DNA of 64,000 nucleotides from Nansenia antarctica (GCA_963989245.1 OZ022351.1:29123226-29187225); one strand, 5' to 3'; counted from the stretch's first letter, positions 9,146-17,919 are shown. Numbers and translations are program-made. Notes: generated by a model from the letters alone, not told the origin.

Positions 9146-10566
9146 TGAGTAGATTTATATAGCGCCTTTCTCAAACCCAAGGACGCTTAACAGATTTCAT
9201 AGACAGACAGTCAGACAGACAGAACAGAAAAACAAAGCAAAGAAACAAAGACAACGAGAGTGATAAAACTAGACTAGGGGCCAAAGGGCTTAGAGAACAG
9301 GTGGGTTTTGAGGGCTGATTTAAAAGTGTCCAGGGTAGGGGGGCATTTCGGATCGCTGTGGGGGGGAGAGAGTTCCAGAGGGTGGGAGCTGCCACGCTGA
9401 AAGCTCTGCTCCCGAAGGTCCGTAGGTTGGTGCGGGGGGGTGGACAGCAGGCCCATGCCTAGGGACCGCAGGTTCCGGGAAGGGGTGTGTTGACAGAGAA
9501 GGTCAGTGAGGTACTGGGGGGGGGGGGGGGGGCGCAAGCGTGGAGGGATTTGTAGGTGAGGAGGAGGATTTCGTAGGTGATGCAGGACTGGAAGCCAGTG
9601 GAGGTGAATGAGGGTGGGGGTGATGTGCTGAAAGCTTCTTTTTCACATTCGAAACGCAAAGGCTTCGGAAACCGTGCTTTTTCACGAGCTGCACACCCGG
9701 CCTCTGGAACTCTCCACTTTTAAGTCCCACCTCAAGGCCTACCTGTTCTCCCATGCATACAACCTCCCCTACCCCTAACCATCTCCCTTAACGCTGCCAC
9801 CCCCCTCCCCCCCTGGACATGCATACAACCTCCCCTACCCCTAACCATCTCCCCTAACCCTCCCACCCCCGCCTCCCCCCCTGGACATTGCTGTGTTAAT
9901 TGTTCCCTGTGCCTGTTTGTTAACTCTGTGTTCTATGTGCTCATGTTATCTGTAGCTTGTTGTTTCTGTGTTTTCTGTTTTTCCCATAATCGTCAGCGTC
10001 CTTGAGCCCCGGGAAAGCGTTATATAAATACAATGAATTATTATTATTACATGTTTGCTGAACCTATCGCTAGATCACCAGCGGGAAGGTCAGAAGTTGT
10101 ATGCACATGACTGTGTGTGTTTGGTGACAGACACTGCTGCTGAGCTTTGAACGAAGTTAAGACCAAAATGGAGACTATGAATAGCTTTGCCATGAGTTGC
10201 TGCACGAAAAGAGAAACTACGTAATGTAATTACATTACGTTAACAAGCAGCTTCCCCTTTCTATCCATGGTATGTACATATACAACATATGTACATAATA
10301 CATCATATCCTCCATGTTTTTTTGTTTTGTTTTATCCCAGAATAAAGCAGCTGTTTATAACAGTGATAGGGCTACTTTATCAACGTCTTTCAGGGAAATA
10401 ATATGCTGCAAAAAACATCAACATCTTACCTGTAGTAGGAAAGCAAGCCATTGCTCAGGACAAACCACCTACGCTGGTATCCCTTGATGTAATTAGTCCA
10501 TTTGAACACCCAGCCCTTGTAGGTGTCACCAGCTGGGGCGGTGGGGGATTTGGGCGGCTCCGACAT
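1..10566 (-). CDS. osbp: osbp, oxysterol-binding protein (partial gene, N-terminal 463 residues, nine coding exons)
   Basis: OSBP exchanges cholesterol/oxysterol for PI4P at ER-Golgi contact sites. Coding exons in gene order are 10430-10566, 8627-8835, 7876-8038, 6309-6420, 3551-3734, 2258-2372, 1683-1740, 1264-1428 and 601-846. All junctions are GT-AG and the phases join to one 463-codon frame. Residues about 15-112 form the PH domain (WVFKWTNYIKGYQRRWFVLS, later VERQRW). A coiled-coil-like stretch (ERDQR..LEETLEQLAKQHN) lies at about 230-260. FFAT motif EFFDAME at about 285-291 follows an acidic run and should bind VAP in the ER. The ORD starts near 330 and the last visible exon ends in SLCEQ, the first part of the EQVSHHPP family signature; the remainder is outside the window. 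An in-frame TGA seven codons upstream of the ATG supports this start, so the protein lacks the long Gly/Ala-rich N-terminus of human OSBP. OSBP2 is the alternative: FFDAMEE..FITV is OSBP2-like, but most positions read as OSBP1. Confidence 0.93.
601..846 (-). CDS. osbp: osbp coding exon 9 (ORD, ends in SLCEQ)
   Basis: Residues 382-463, VNFNEPISMLQRL to GYRSLCEQ, with AAFSVSSYSTTVHR and KPFNPLLGETFELD. The exon is 82 codons, phase 0. Its last 24 nt and the donor (599-600) are copied repeatedly downstream as a minisatellite, so which donor is used cannot be decided from sequence. Confidence 0.92.
1264..1428 (-). CDS. osbp: osbp coding exon 8 (start of ORD)
   Basis: Residues 327-381 include RTRIPDKPNYSINLWSIMKD and CIGKELSKIPMP, the conserved opening of the OSBP-related lipid-binding domain. 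The exon is 55 codons, phase 0 at both ends. Confidence 0.94.
1683..1740 (-). CDS. osbp: osbp coding exon 7 (58-nt microexon-like)
   Basis: Residues 307-326, RSSSNVSGFNSEICPDDQS, correspond to the serine-rich phosphorylatable segment before the ORD. The exon is defined by acceptor TTAG and donor GTAAGT and by phase agreement with both neighbours. Confidence 0.85.
1806..1851. repeat. (TCA)n microsatellite
   Basis: About fifteen TCA trinucleotides in the osbp intron between coding exons 6 and 7. Confidence 0.95.
2010..2209. mobile_element. hAT-like MITE, 200 bp, with 8-bp target duplication
   Basis: The two halves are near-perfect inverted repeats beginning CAGTGGTTCTCAAACCTCTC. The flanks ttctaaca and ctctaaca are an 8-bp target-site duplication with one mismatch. 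This points to a non-autonomous hAT-type element. It lies in an osbp intron. Confidence 0.8.
2258..2372 (-). CDS. osbp: osbp coding exon 6 (FFAT motif)
   Basis: Residues 269-307 carry an acidic run followed by EFFDAME, a canonical two-phenylalanine FFAT motif for binding VAP-A/B on the ER. The donor CACAA|gtcagt joins exon 7 to give HKRSSSN, matching the HKRTGSN of human OSBP. Confidence 0.9.
2656..3040 (-). mobile_element. tRNA-derived SINE with 16-bp target duplication
   Basis: The minus strand starts with a tRNA-like head (A-box-like TGGTGTAGCGGTCTACGC, B-box-like GGTTCGTATCCC) and ends in an A-run (plus-strand T-run at 2656). It is flanked by the same 16 bp, ttgtattttatcttct, at 2640-2655 and 3041-3056. 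It has inserted into an older LINE tail. Confidence 0.85.
3057..3226 (+). mobile_element. LINE 3' tail with (CTTA)n end
   Basis: It ends with the fish LINE signature: AAAGCACTTTGAGCTGCAG, then GGTGCTATATAAATAAAG, then ACTTACTTACT. Similar tails recur at 45.0 and 59.3 kb. The SINE at 2656-3040 interrupts it. Confidence 0.75.
3422..3520 (+). promoter_or_regulatory. duplicated DR1-type nuclear receptor half-site clusters
   Basis: Two copies (3422-3443 and 3499-3520) each contain three AGGTCA-like half-sites separated by one base (GGGTCA A AGGTCA A AGGTTA). This is the spacing bound by RXR heterodimers and HNF4. They lie in an osbp intron 30-130 nt past the exon 5 donor, within an 80-bp local duplication. 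Binding is inference only. Confidence 0.4.
3551..3734 (-). CDS. osbp: osbp coding exon 5 (coiled coil)
   Basis: Residues 208-269 (ACTDFVALAQAHSKRWQKAL, then RLEETLEQLAKQHNHLERAF) form the predicted helical dimerisation segment. The acceptor follows a (CT) run. The donor is followed within 35-130 nt by two nuclear-receptor-like direct-repeat clusters (see 3422-3520). Confidence 0.93.
4327..5943. mobile_element. dispersed 'cagggttcccac' repeat split by a nested element
   Basis: The outer ends (about 4327-4436 and 5828-5943) match, inverted, the repeat seen intact at 20207-20468 and 52598-53029. Between them, about 4438-5615 is bounded by inverted copies of a GCTTTTCCA-type terminus, as in non-autonomous hAT elements. 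Boundaries are approximate. Confidence 0.55.
6309..6420 (-). CDS. osbp: osbp coding exon 4
   Basis: Residues 170-207, SLSELDSLRL to FRITSNAMIN, a block conserved in OSBP and OSBP2. The acceptor is CTCCCTCAG and the donor GTGAGT. The exon ends in phase 0. Confidence 0.92.
6772..6960. mobile_element. Tc1/mariner-like terminal fragment nested in hAT element
   Basis: The sequence resembles the fish Tc1 terminus that begins with CAGAAAGTATTTAGACCCC. It contains the motifs CCCCATAATC and AAGTATTCAGACCC, the latter a second inner copy. No transposase is seen. Confidence 0.55.
7213..7354. mobile_element. short inverted-repeat MITE nested in hAT element
   Basis: The ends are imperfect inverted repeats (GGTTGCGTTCGTAAAGTCGC against the complement of GTGAATTTACGAACGCAGCC). 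The centre is GC-rich. Family not recognised. Confidence 0.5.
7648..7712. repeat. (GTGA/GTGC)n microsatellite
   Basis: GTGAGTGT-type units grade into GCGT units, in the osbp intron between coding exons 3 and 4. Confidence 0.9.
7876..8038 (-). CDS. osbp: osbp coding exon 3 (linker after PH)
   Basis: Residues 116-170 begin with an acidic/serine linker (DDSGDDFSSSS) and a glycine-rich stretch, then the conserved SSKVEDLSTCNDLI-like block (here GSKVEDLSTCNDLISKHG) seen in OSBP1. The acceptor is TCCTCCTCAG and the donor gtcagt. Confidence 0.92.
8083..8231 (+). mobile_element. tRNA-derived SINE (copy 1 of 4)
   Basis: The head GGCGGCTGTGGCACAGGAGG has an A-box-like sequence, the B-box is GGTTCGAGTCC, and the body TGTCCTTGGGCAAGACACTG is shared with copies at 26341, 35631 and 57526. 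The 3' part is truncated. Confidence 0.8.
8260..8622 (+). mobile_element. LINE 3' end fragment with ATT tail
   Basis: It contains the translated-type motif of fish LINE C-termini (TFKQALKTHLFKLAF-like), the AAAGCGTCTTTGAGTGTCTAG block and an (ATT)n tail that abuts the donor of osbp exon 2. A piece at 8417-8480 recurs at 40440-40500. Confidence 0.7.
8627..8835 (-). CDS. osbp: osbp coding exon 2 (PH domain, second half)
   Basis: Residues 46-115 contain HTCRGTINLATA, NGGAQTYHLKA and VERQRWITALELAKAKA, the conserved C-terminal half of the OSBP PH domain. The exon starts after TTTGTCAG and ends before GTAAG. The phase is 1 nt in and 1 nt out, matching both neighbours. Confidence 0.93.
8863..8890. 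repeat. (ATA)n microsatellite
   Basis: Short (AATA/ATA) tract 28 nt upstream of the osbp exon 2 acceptor on the minus strand. Confidence 0.85.
9098..9660 (-). mobile_element. LINE 3' end with (TAA)n tail, minus strand
   Basis: On the minus strand a conserved C-terminal peptide (LDTFKSALKTHLFSKPFGP) precedes a tail with GACTGTCTGTC and CTCAAACCCAAGGACGC motifs, ending in (ATT)n. The same family occurs at 31640, 33740 and 55930. Its reading frame is broken by a G-run near 9520. Confidence 0.8.
9690..10050 (+). mobile_element. LINE 3' end fragment, plus strand
   Basis: It reads STFKSHLKAYLFSHAYNL-like and ends CTTGAGCCCCGGGAAAGCG, TTATATAAATACAATGAATT, ATTATTATT. It contains an internal 57-bp duplication (CATGCATACAACCTCCCCTA). 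This is a different LINE subfamily from the neighbour at 9098-9660. Confidence 0.75.
10430..10566 (-). CDS. osbp: osbp first coding exon (residues 1-46)
   Basis: It encodes the start methionine, a short Pro/Ser/Thr leader and the first half of the PH domain, ending at SYYR. The donor at 10428-10429 reads CAG|gtaag. The upstream in-frame TGA lies at 10585-10587, just beyond a G-run. A plausible acceptor (pyrimidine-rich, ending ATCAG) places the 5' edge of this exon near 10597. Confidence 0.93.
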
Positions 10567-10983
10567 TACAGCCCCCCCCCCAAATCAAAAAAACAAGCTG
10601 ATCAGGGGGCCTAGAGACAGTGAAGGAAAGACATCAGCGAATAAACATGGCAGTACTAGCAGTAGTGTCATGAAATTGCAATGCCCTCATTTATTAGTCT
10701 GGCAGTACTTTGGCTGTGAGGGTTGTTGACTTTAGCCAGTCAAAGGGCAAGGATCACTATTACATCACATCATGGAGTTTGCCTATGTTCATAATCACTA
10801 CTGTACATGGCCTAATGATCAAATTAAACCAAAAGGAAACATCCCAATCTCTCCATATACTGTCGGTATAACGCCTAACTGTGTTAGGCCAGCTAGGCTA
10901 CATGTGTTATCATGTCATATCGGCCTATTCTGTCAAATCTAGAGAGACAGACTGCTAACTAACTAACTAAGCATTGGCAAATC

Positions 10984-11232
10984 GTGAGTTTAGAATGATA
11001 AGGTTCTATCTCCGTTTAGGGCAGTTCAGAGATATCGAGCGTCAAAGTTTTTACATTCCATGATGTTTTGTGAGATGGAACCTTTGTATTTTATGAATTA
11101 CTAACTCAAAAATGTCAACATTTTAAAAATAACACCACACAGGCATTAATAAACACCTAATGGATCAGATTATGTAAAAAACAAAATTTTGACAAAAATT
11201 GAGATAGAACCTTATAATTCTAACGTCACGAA
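10984..11232. mobile_element. MITE with 'ttagaattataaggttctat' termini (copy 1 of 2)
   Basis: About 245 bp with inverted ends (TTAGAATGATAAGGTTCTAT at left, its near-complement at right). A second copy lies at 58367-58614 in dtx4, where the terminus has become a tandem array. This copy lies upstream of the osbp start codon, within its putative 5' intron. Confidence 0.75.
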
Positions 11233-11964
11233 ATCAGAACAAACTGCTCTGATTGGTTGATGACGCCTGGTTAAAGAGAATCACTAAAAACCAACAGAAT
11301 GGGGGTCGCTTACGCAATGAACCCCCCCCCCCTAATGTCTATTAATGTCATTTATTTGCTGAATCAGTCAGCTATAATAACTCACTGCTAAATGAAGCCA
11401 GAGGGGGGGGCAGGTAGGTAAGGGAACTGTGCCAGGGGGGTCTGATTAATCACTGGGATGGGGCATCAAACGCTTCGCTCCCCCAGGGAACGTTGTTGTT
11501 CCAACACCAACACACGTATCGAAGGCATTCAATGCGTTCATTCAACCATGTGTTAACTTCCTATCGAGGGGCTTCTCTTGACCATGGGGGGAATTGATTG
11601 ATGAAAGTGAATAGAACTTAGAACGTAGAACTTAGAACGGGTACAGAGCGTTCCATGGGTCGTTTCGATGATTCCAGGGATTAGTCCTACCCCCACCCCC
11701 TGTCCCAGACAGACTCGGGTCATGTTCGCTAATCACGTTCAGCTAAATCAAACTTAACAGGTTCGCTTACTAAGTGACTAAATACTAACTTATGGTTGGT
11801 TTGGGCTCTTAGACGAACAACTAGACTGGCTTTATATGGCACTATGACATTTAGGGGTTAGCGATATTATTATAAGTAAGTGAAAGTTGACACGCAAATG
11901 TCTCTAAAGTAGCTTTGGTTGGTGGCTAGCATAGCAACATAGCATAGCAACCACATCTGTTTAC

Positions 11965-12150
11965 CTTGACGTGTCCGTGCCGCGAGACCAGCCTGCGAAC
12001 TCTGACAGGCTACGTACGGCGTAGCTTGCGTAGGGCCCCAGCGTAGCCTTGCGTAACTACGTACTACCGTAAAAGCTCTGTGATTGGTCCGCTTTGGTTG
12101 CGTCACATGATTCCGACTTCTGACAGCTCGCTGGTAGCTATATAAGGCTG
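11965..12150 (-). promoter_or_regulatory. candidate osbp promoter and non-coding first exon
   Basis: The minus strand has a good donor (CAAG|gtaaac, GT at 11963-11964) that could splice to the acceptor at about 10598. Upstream are an inverted CCAAT box (12082-12089), a CRE/E-box-like GCGTCACATGA (12099-12110) and a TATATAAGG sequence (12139-12147) whose TATA orientation is plus-strand. No transcript evidence is available; start site and exon limits are inferred. Confidence 0.3.
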
Positions 12151-12246
12151 ACGATGACATCATCGGACAACCCCAACCTAAAATAGCCAACTCAGCTTAG
12201 CTTTGTATTGTAGTACGTTGGACTGAATGTTGCTAAATAATGTACA

Positions 12247-12440
12247 GTACAGGCCAAAAGTTTGGACACACCTTCTCATTCAATGCGTTTCCTTTATTTT
12301 CATGACTATTTATATTGTAGATTCTCACTGAAGGCATCAAAACTATGAATGAACACATGTGGAATGATGTACTTAACAAAAAAGTGTGAAATAACTCTAA
12401 ATATGTCTTAGATTTCAGATTCCTCAAAGTAGCCATCCTT
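12247..12440. mobile_element. Tc1-like terminal fragment
   Basis: The sequence starts with GGCCAAAAGTTTGGACACAC and continues with CTTTATTTTCATGACTATTT and TCAAAGTAGCCATCCTTTGC. This is the terminal region of a widespread fish Tc1-type family. Only one terminus is present. Confidence 0.65.
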
Positions 12441-12471
12441 TGCTTTTTTGTTAATAAAATTAAAAAAAAAT

Positions 12472-12573
12472 GTTGTTAATAAAATATATAATAATATTAA
12501 ATATATATATAATAACATATTATTATTAACACATATTATATTTAATATTATTATTATATATTTTATTAACAAC
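12472..12573. repeat. AT-rich inverted repeat
   Basis: Arms of about 35 bp (GTTGTTAATAAAATATATAA and its complement) enclose a short AT spacer. It follows the Tc1 fragment directly and can form a cruciform. Confidence 0.8.
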
Positions 12574-12789
12574 AAAACAATTTTTTCCCGGATTCGGACA
12601 GATTTGAGGGATACACATTTGAGGGAGCTTCTGACGATCAGAGGGTAGTATAAAACTCTCTTTGATCATCAGATGCACTTCTTCACGCTTGTCTCGATTA
12701 AAACAGACAGTGATTGGTTTTCTGCACTGTTGTTGTTGGATACACAATGTATTTGTATATTATAGGTTCAATTTAATAGGAAAAATATA

Positions 12790-12882
12790 CGACTCCGGTG
12801 GGACTCGAACCCACAACCTTTGAATCACTTCGACAGTGTTTGACCTAGAAGTCCAATGCGCTATCCATTGCGCCACGGAGCC
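12790..12882 (-). tRNA. tRNA-Arg (TCT) with intron
   Basis: The minus strand folds as a tRNA: acceptor GGCTCCG pairs with CGGAGTC (one G-U). The A-box is TGGCGCAATGGATA and the B-box GGTTCGAGTCC. The anticodon stem TTGGA/TTCAA holds anticodon TCT. A 20-nt intron sits after base 37, the canonical position for vertebrate tRNA-Arg(TCT). A T-run follows about 5 nt downstream as the Pol III terminator. The discriminator base is G and CCA is not encoded. Confidence 0.95.
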
Positions 12883-13440
12883 ACCTGTTGCACGAGAGCA
12901 GAACTTACCGTATTGGCTTTGTTACGTATGATAAAGTATGTCATAATGACATTCTTACGTTTGATACAGTATGATATTTCTCGAGTGAAGGTTCAAAACG
13001 AATAATAATACTATTAATAATACCTTTATTTGTATAACGCTTTTTTTTATTTTTATATATATATAATAAATTAATTGAGAAACACGAAAGTCAAATCAAA
13101 TCAAATGAATCAAATAATATTTCAAACAAACAAACAAACAAAAAGCAATAATTACATGCTAGAATAGATGTTTTTTAAAGAGAGATTCGTGATCAAATAT
13201 TTTGCTGTTCCCATATCTCCTTGACAACCAAGCCACAACCAGAGAGTGTGGACAGGAGAGATTGACAGGACTCTGGTCGCTGGCTTGTGTAAAGATAAAG
13301 AGATTTATGTGCCTCCGTGTAGGAAGACATGCATTCTCTTTGCAAAGAAGGCCAACGCTAGATGGCGCTCTTGTATAGAATTCGCATGTCAATCGTACCT
13401 AAGAGAGTACTCTTTCTAAGGTCTCACCTTAGCAAGCAAC
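12883..13440. other. intergenic, no gene seen
   Basis: Unique-looking AT-rich DNA with short (AATC) and (CAAA) runs near 13090-13140. No exon, tRNA or element with clear ends was recognised. Confidence 0.6.
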
Positions 13441-13457
13441 TTAGAAAAAAGCTCCCC

Positions 13458-13460
<3 letters not shown>

Positions 13461-13516
<56 letters not shown>

Positions 13517-13640
13517 CATTAGACTTATATAGCGCTTTTCTAGACACTCAAAGACGCTTTACAAACTGAAAAGATCGAGTAGTAATAATAAAAAGAAACA
13601 AAAAATAAATAAAAGAAAGTGTAGGTGTCTAATTAATTTT
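13461..13640 (-). mobile_element. LINE 3' tail, minus strand, with (TAA)n
   Basis: Reverse orientation of the tail found at 8540-8622 and 49655-49790 (TTATATAGCGCTTTTCTAGA, CACTCAAAGACGCTTTACAA), ending in a 54-bp (TAA)n run. Confidence 0.75.
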
Positions 13641-14029
13641 AGATTACTAAATCTAAATCTATATAGTATATGCCATTCCCAAGTCCCATTATTATCTGCC
13701 TAAACTCCCTGCCAGCACCGCGTTGTGAAGCCGGCTATGTCAGGGCAAGGGTGCAAATCAGTTGCATGACTACACACATGTTACAATTAATTATCAAATT
13801 ATCAAATTATTATTATTAAATTCAATTAAGAAACTACAAAAACATCCCCTTCATTCCACAAACTAAACTCAGACATGGCTGTAACAGGACATTTACTAGG
13901 AAAAAACATTAGAATATAGCCTACATGGTAGAAAAACCTCTGCACTCATCTTCAGCTGCCTAGGTAGGTCTGCTTCCAGCACTGACATGATACCCGCAAC
14001 TCAGACGGGAGGAGGGAGCCAACGAGCAG

Positions 14030-14072
14030 GTTGCAGGTTGCAGGTGACAGGTGACAGGTGACAGGTGACACG
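14030..14072. repeat. short (GGTGACA/GGTTGCA)n repeat
   Basis: Seven-base units (GGTTGCA, then GGTGACA) are repeated about six times. The surrounding 13641-14690 shows no gene. Confidence 0.8.
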
Positions 14073-14697
14073 CCCCAGCAAGTGGTAGACGCACAGAAAC
14101 GTCCTGAACATGGTTGGAAAAAGCAAATTCAGGGAGAAGGCAGAAGGGTACTACTGTCACAAGCTGCCAAAGCCGATGCATTATACGTAATGATTCGGCA
14201 TCGCTATTCCGTTACTTGTTTCAAGGGGATTACATATTGCACTATATGGAAAGGAGTAGGCCTATGTTTGTTCGAAATGCAGTTTGAAGTTCAAAACATC
14301 CTCCTCCATCCTCCCTATGGCCGGAATGGACTTGCATGCAGAATGAGAGTGTGCCGTAACACATGGTAGATAATAAATAAGAAAAGAGGGAACAGATAAG
14401 AGGTAGAGATAAGAGGGAGAGATAAGAAGGAACATTTAAAACGGAGACTGAAGTACACGCGCTAAATGAGGCACACTTGCAGACAGATTACTTGCTGATA
14501 TTTAGCTGGGCCTTCTTCTTCTTAACTGGAAATCAACAAAAACACTTCATTTATACAACGGGTCAGAGAGGCGATGACTTCTCTGAAATTAGACAAAGTC
14601 ATTTAGGCTACTCACTACGTGGGTCTCGGGAAAAAAAGGTTATATACAACATGGTCCCCTTTCATAGACTACCTAGAAACGTTGTCTTTCGCTTGAA

Positions 14698-15010
14698 TTA
14701 AGGCCTTGAATCTTGCAATAGAAAGGTTTTTCTCCTCCTCTCCGGTTTTTCTTCTCCCTTGTAAACCAGCTTTGATCGGGGGACCATCAAGAGTCTCTTG
14801 TCGTCGGTCGGATCTGAGCGTCTCTTGTCGTCGGTCGGATCTTGCGCTGGAGGCATGCATAGTCCAAGAGTTCTGTGGTGTAGTGTGGGGCGAGGTCCGT
14901 TTAGGGCTTTAAAAACGAACATGAGGGTTTTAAACTTCAGTGAACTTTAACAGGGAGCCAGTGTCGAGATGCCAGGACTGGAGAGATGTGGTCTTTCATT
15001 CTGAACCAGC
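14698..15010 (-). mobile_element. LINE C-terminal fragment with internal duplication
   Basis: The minus-strand frame contains FVFKALNGPRPTL, the usual start of the fish LINE C-terminal region, then RSKLVYKGEEKPE. A 27-bp segment (DPTDDKR) is tandemly duplicated at 14791-14845. The fragment is truncated and frameshifted. Confidence 0.6.
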
Positions 15011-15109
15011 TGCAGACGGTTCAAAGTCCCATCAGCGATCCCCGAAGGACACAGACCCTCCACTGTCCGACAACACATTCTTCTAGGCCTGCATCTGTGA
15101 TGTCATGTG

Positions 15110-15350
15110 AATGTTAAATGTATTGAAAATAGATTAGCCTTCATTAGGTCCCTGGCTTTTATTTATTTTTTTATTGTTTTTAGTCCTTTTATCTTCTCTC
15201 CTTTTAATTGTTATCATATCTTGTATTGTGTTGCATTTTATTAAGTGTCCTGCACTTTACCTGTTTTACATTGGTGCTCCTTATTCGCTCCCCGCCTGTG
15301 AAGCACTTTGGTTCAGATGCTGCTGCATGTAAATGTGCTATATAAGGTCC
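15110..15350 (+). mobile_element. LINE 3' tail, plus strand
   Basis: It ends with TGAAGCACTTTGGTTCAGAT and ATGTGCTATATAAGG, typical of L2/Rex-like fish LINE tails. Confidence 0.55.
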
Positions 15351-16555
15351 TGTTCTCACATGAAAATCTGAATCATGACCTGGAGCAAGTGGATGAGATT
15401 GCAACATTGTTGCATAACTTATTTCTCTGATTTGTGTTCTCACAGCCCTTTATGTAAACGAAGTAACATACGCAATCGAAGCAACAGACGTGGTAGTTGA
15501 GAAAAATGGGAAATTACCCGTTCATCCCGCTCTTATCCAGATCAACACGCATGTGCTGTTGTTTTCCTATGGACAGCCTCGATGCGTCGTTTCTAACCGG
15601 AGCGAAACCACCCTTTTCAAGCGGAGCACCCGTTGGTTGTTTGCTCCGGGAGCGACTTCGAATCCGCGTTCTCACAGCTCCAAACGACTCAGAGCAAAGC
15701 GAATTTGATCCTAAACTCCGATTCCAAGTGAAGCAAGAACACACCCTAAATACAGTTGACTTGACTTGACTTGACTTGACTTGAAAAAATACATATATTT
15801 ATCTGGGCCACTTGGAGACTTGCCTTAGACTACTTCCAAGGTATGGAACCATCTTTCCTTGGAAAGTAATGGAACATTTAAAAATAAAAGTTAATTCACT
15901 GAATCCTGCAGAAACATGTTAAAACACACTTCACTGTACGTGACAACAATATCTTCGAGTCATCAAATAGTTTCATTAAGTAAAATAAGTGTATTAGTAA
16001 AACACGGTAAAGCTCAGGAACTTTTAAAACTCTTGGGGACTGAATGTCATTAGCATTAGTGATATCGTCTCGAGGCTGAGGCCTTGGGTCTTCTTGGGGG
16101 AGCAGCTGGGCTTGGATGTTGGGAAGAACACCTCCCTCAGATATGGTGACCCCCCCCTCCACCCAACAGCTTGTTCAGAATCTCATCATTCCTCACTGCT
16201 AGTTGGAAGTGCAGGGGAGCGAGTTCCAGTTCTAGAACTTCAACTTCCTAGAACGAGAACTTCAACTTCCAGTTCTAGAACTTCAGCACAGAGGTACTCC
16301 AAGATGGCAGTGAGGTATACTGCAGCGCCTGCACCTATGCGGGCGGCGTCAGTTTCCCCTTCCTCAGCAGACGGGCGATGTGCCCCCACAGGAAACTGGA
16401 GCCCTTGTAAAACCTTGTAAAAGGGGTCTTTTGGCACAGGAGTCAATGCACCCCGCTTGCCTATTCAGCTGTTCCCACTCAATCACTACAGTTATGACCA
16501 CAGCGCTCTCGGTATCCCATCCTAACACTGGAATGCTGCAGTATGTAGCAGGTAT
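15351..16555. other. intergenic, unassigned repeats
   Basis: Contains short internal duplications (15350-15690, a GTTCTCACA-flanked stretch; 16223-16280, CAGTTCTAGAACTTCA units) and a (GACTT)n run at 15758-15783. No open frame here has a recognisable domain. Confidence 0.5.
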
Positions 16556-16800
16556 TTGTTAGGCCCTGGTGCTTTCCTACCAGGCAGCAAAAGGGACAGC
16601 CCCTGCATACCGGCATACCTGCAGGCAATGGTCACCCCCCAAACTTCAGCCCGTGCACTCCGCTTTTCCATCTCTGCTGGCCGACTGGCCCCACCACCTC
16701 TACGCCAGCGGCTCCCCGCTGGTGGAATGAACTGCCCACGGCTGTCAGAACTGCAGAGTCACTACCCATCTTCCGCACCCCACCACATGGATCCAAAAGC
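16556..16800 (+). mobile_element. L2-like LINE C-terminal fragment
   Basis: It matches, in opposite orientation, the end of the LINE at 53776-55010: PQTSARALRFSISAGRLAPPP and PRWWNEL-type motifs are recognisable. Truncated at both ends. Confidence 0.7.
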
Positions 16801-16803
16801 ATA

Positions 16804-17338
16804 CCCTCACTGAACACTTTATTAGGAACACTATACTAATACTGGGTTGGGCTTCCCTTTGCTCTCAAAACGGCCTCAATTATTCATGCCATTGTTTCCA
16901 CAAGATGTTGCAAACATTCCTTTGAGATTCTGGTCCATGATGACATGATTGCATCACACAATTCCTGCGTGCAGATCTTTCAGGTGCACTTTCAACCTGC
17001 GAATGTCCCGTTCTACCACATCCCAACGGTGTTCTATTGGACTCAGATCCGGTGACTGGGAAGGTCACTGAAGAACACTGAACCGAGTCGCTGTCATGTT
17101 CATGAAACCAGTTTGAGACAACTTTTGTTTTGTGACATGGTGCATTGTCATGCTGGAAGTAGCCATTAGAAGATGGGAAAATTGTGGCCATGAAGGGATA
17201 CACATGGTCAGCAACAATACTGTGGCATGATTGATTGGTATTAACGGGCCCAAAGTGTGCCAAGAAAACATTCCCCACACCAGTACACCCCCTCCATGAA
17301 TGAGAAGGTGTTCCTATTAATAAAGTGTTCAATGAGTG
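16804..17338 (-). mobile_element. Tc1/mariner element, internally deleted and decayed
   Basis: The ends are inverted (CTCACTGAACACTTTATTAGGA at left; its complement at right). The minus-strand remnants read VWGMFSWHTLGPLIPINH and FMATIFPSSNGYFQHDNAPCH, the transposase catalytic region around the second DDE aspartate, with frameshifts and stops. A deleted sister copy is at 28007-28499. Confidence 0.85.
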
Positions 17339-17339
17339 T

Positions 17340-17695
17340 GTGTCATGGACAAAGATATTGGCACCCCTGCACTTCCGTCAGATAAGGCACCACTTCTCCC
17401 AGAAGATTGTTGCAATTACAAATACTTTAATGGTATTCACATGTTTATTTCTTTTGGATTTGCATCGGAAACAACACAAAAAAGCACAGAAAAAATGCCA
17501 AATCTGATATCATTCCACACAGAAAAATTGACTTGAGCATGGAGAAAAGAAAGAAGAGCAAAGAATTGTCTGAGGATCTGAGAACCAAAATAGTGGAAAA
17601 GCATCGAGACGATATCAAGGCAGGCTACAAGTCCATCTCCAGAGATCACAATGTTCCTGTCTTCACTGTGATCAATGTCAATGATACACATAAAA
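17340..17695 (+). mobile_element. second Tc1-type element, 5' part only
   Basis: It starts with a GGACAAAGATATTGGCACCCC terminus and encodes MEKRKKSKELSEDLRTKIVE, the N-terminal helix-turn-helix of a different Tc1 transposase family. It is cut off after about 50 codons. Confidence 0.75.
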
Positions 17696-17731
17696 TAAAC
17701 AAACATAACATGATAGACACATGATGCACAC

Positions 17732-17755
17732 ATAAAATTGTTTCTGGTGGACAAA

Positions 17756-17786
<31 letters not shown>

Positions 17787-17840
17787 TGGTTGTTGCCCTC
17801 CACTTTTGAAAGTTATTAAGTTATACAAATGAACAAATGA

Positions 17841-17895
<55 letters not shown>

Positions 17896-17919
17896 TTTGT
17901 CCACCAGAAACAATTTTAT
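17732..17919. repeat. inverted repeat with (CT)(CA) arms
   Basis: AAAATTGTTTCTGGTGGACA plus a CT/CA run at 17735-17785 is mirrored by the reverse complement (a GT run, then GAGAGAG, then TTTGTCCACCAGAAACAATT) at 17847-17919. A loop of about 60 nt separates the arms. Confidence 0.88.
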
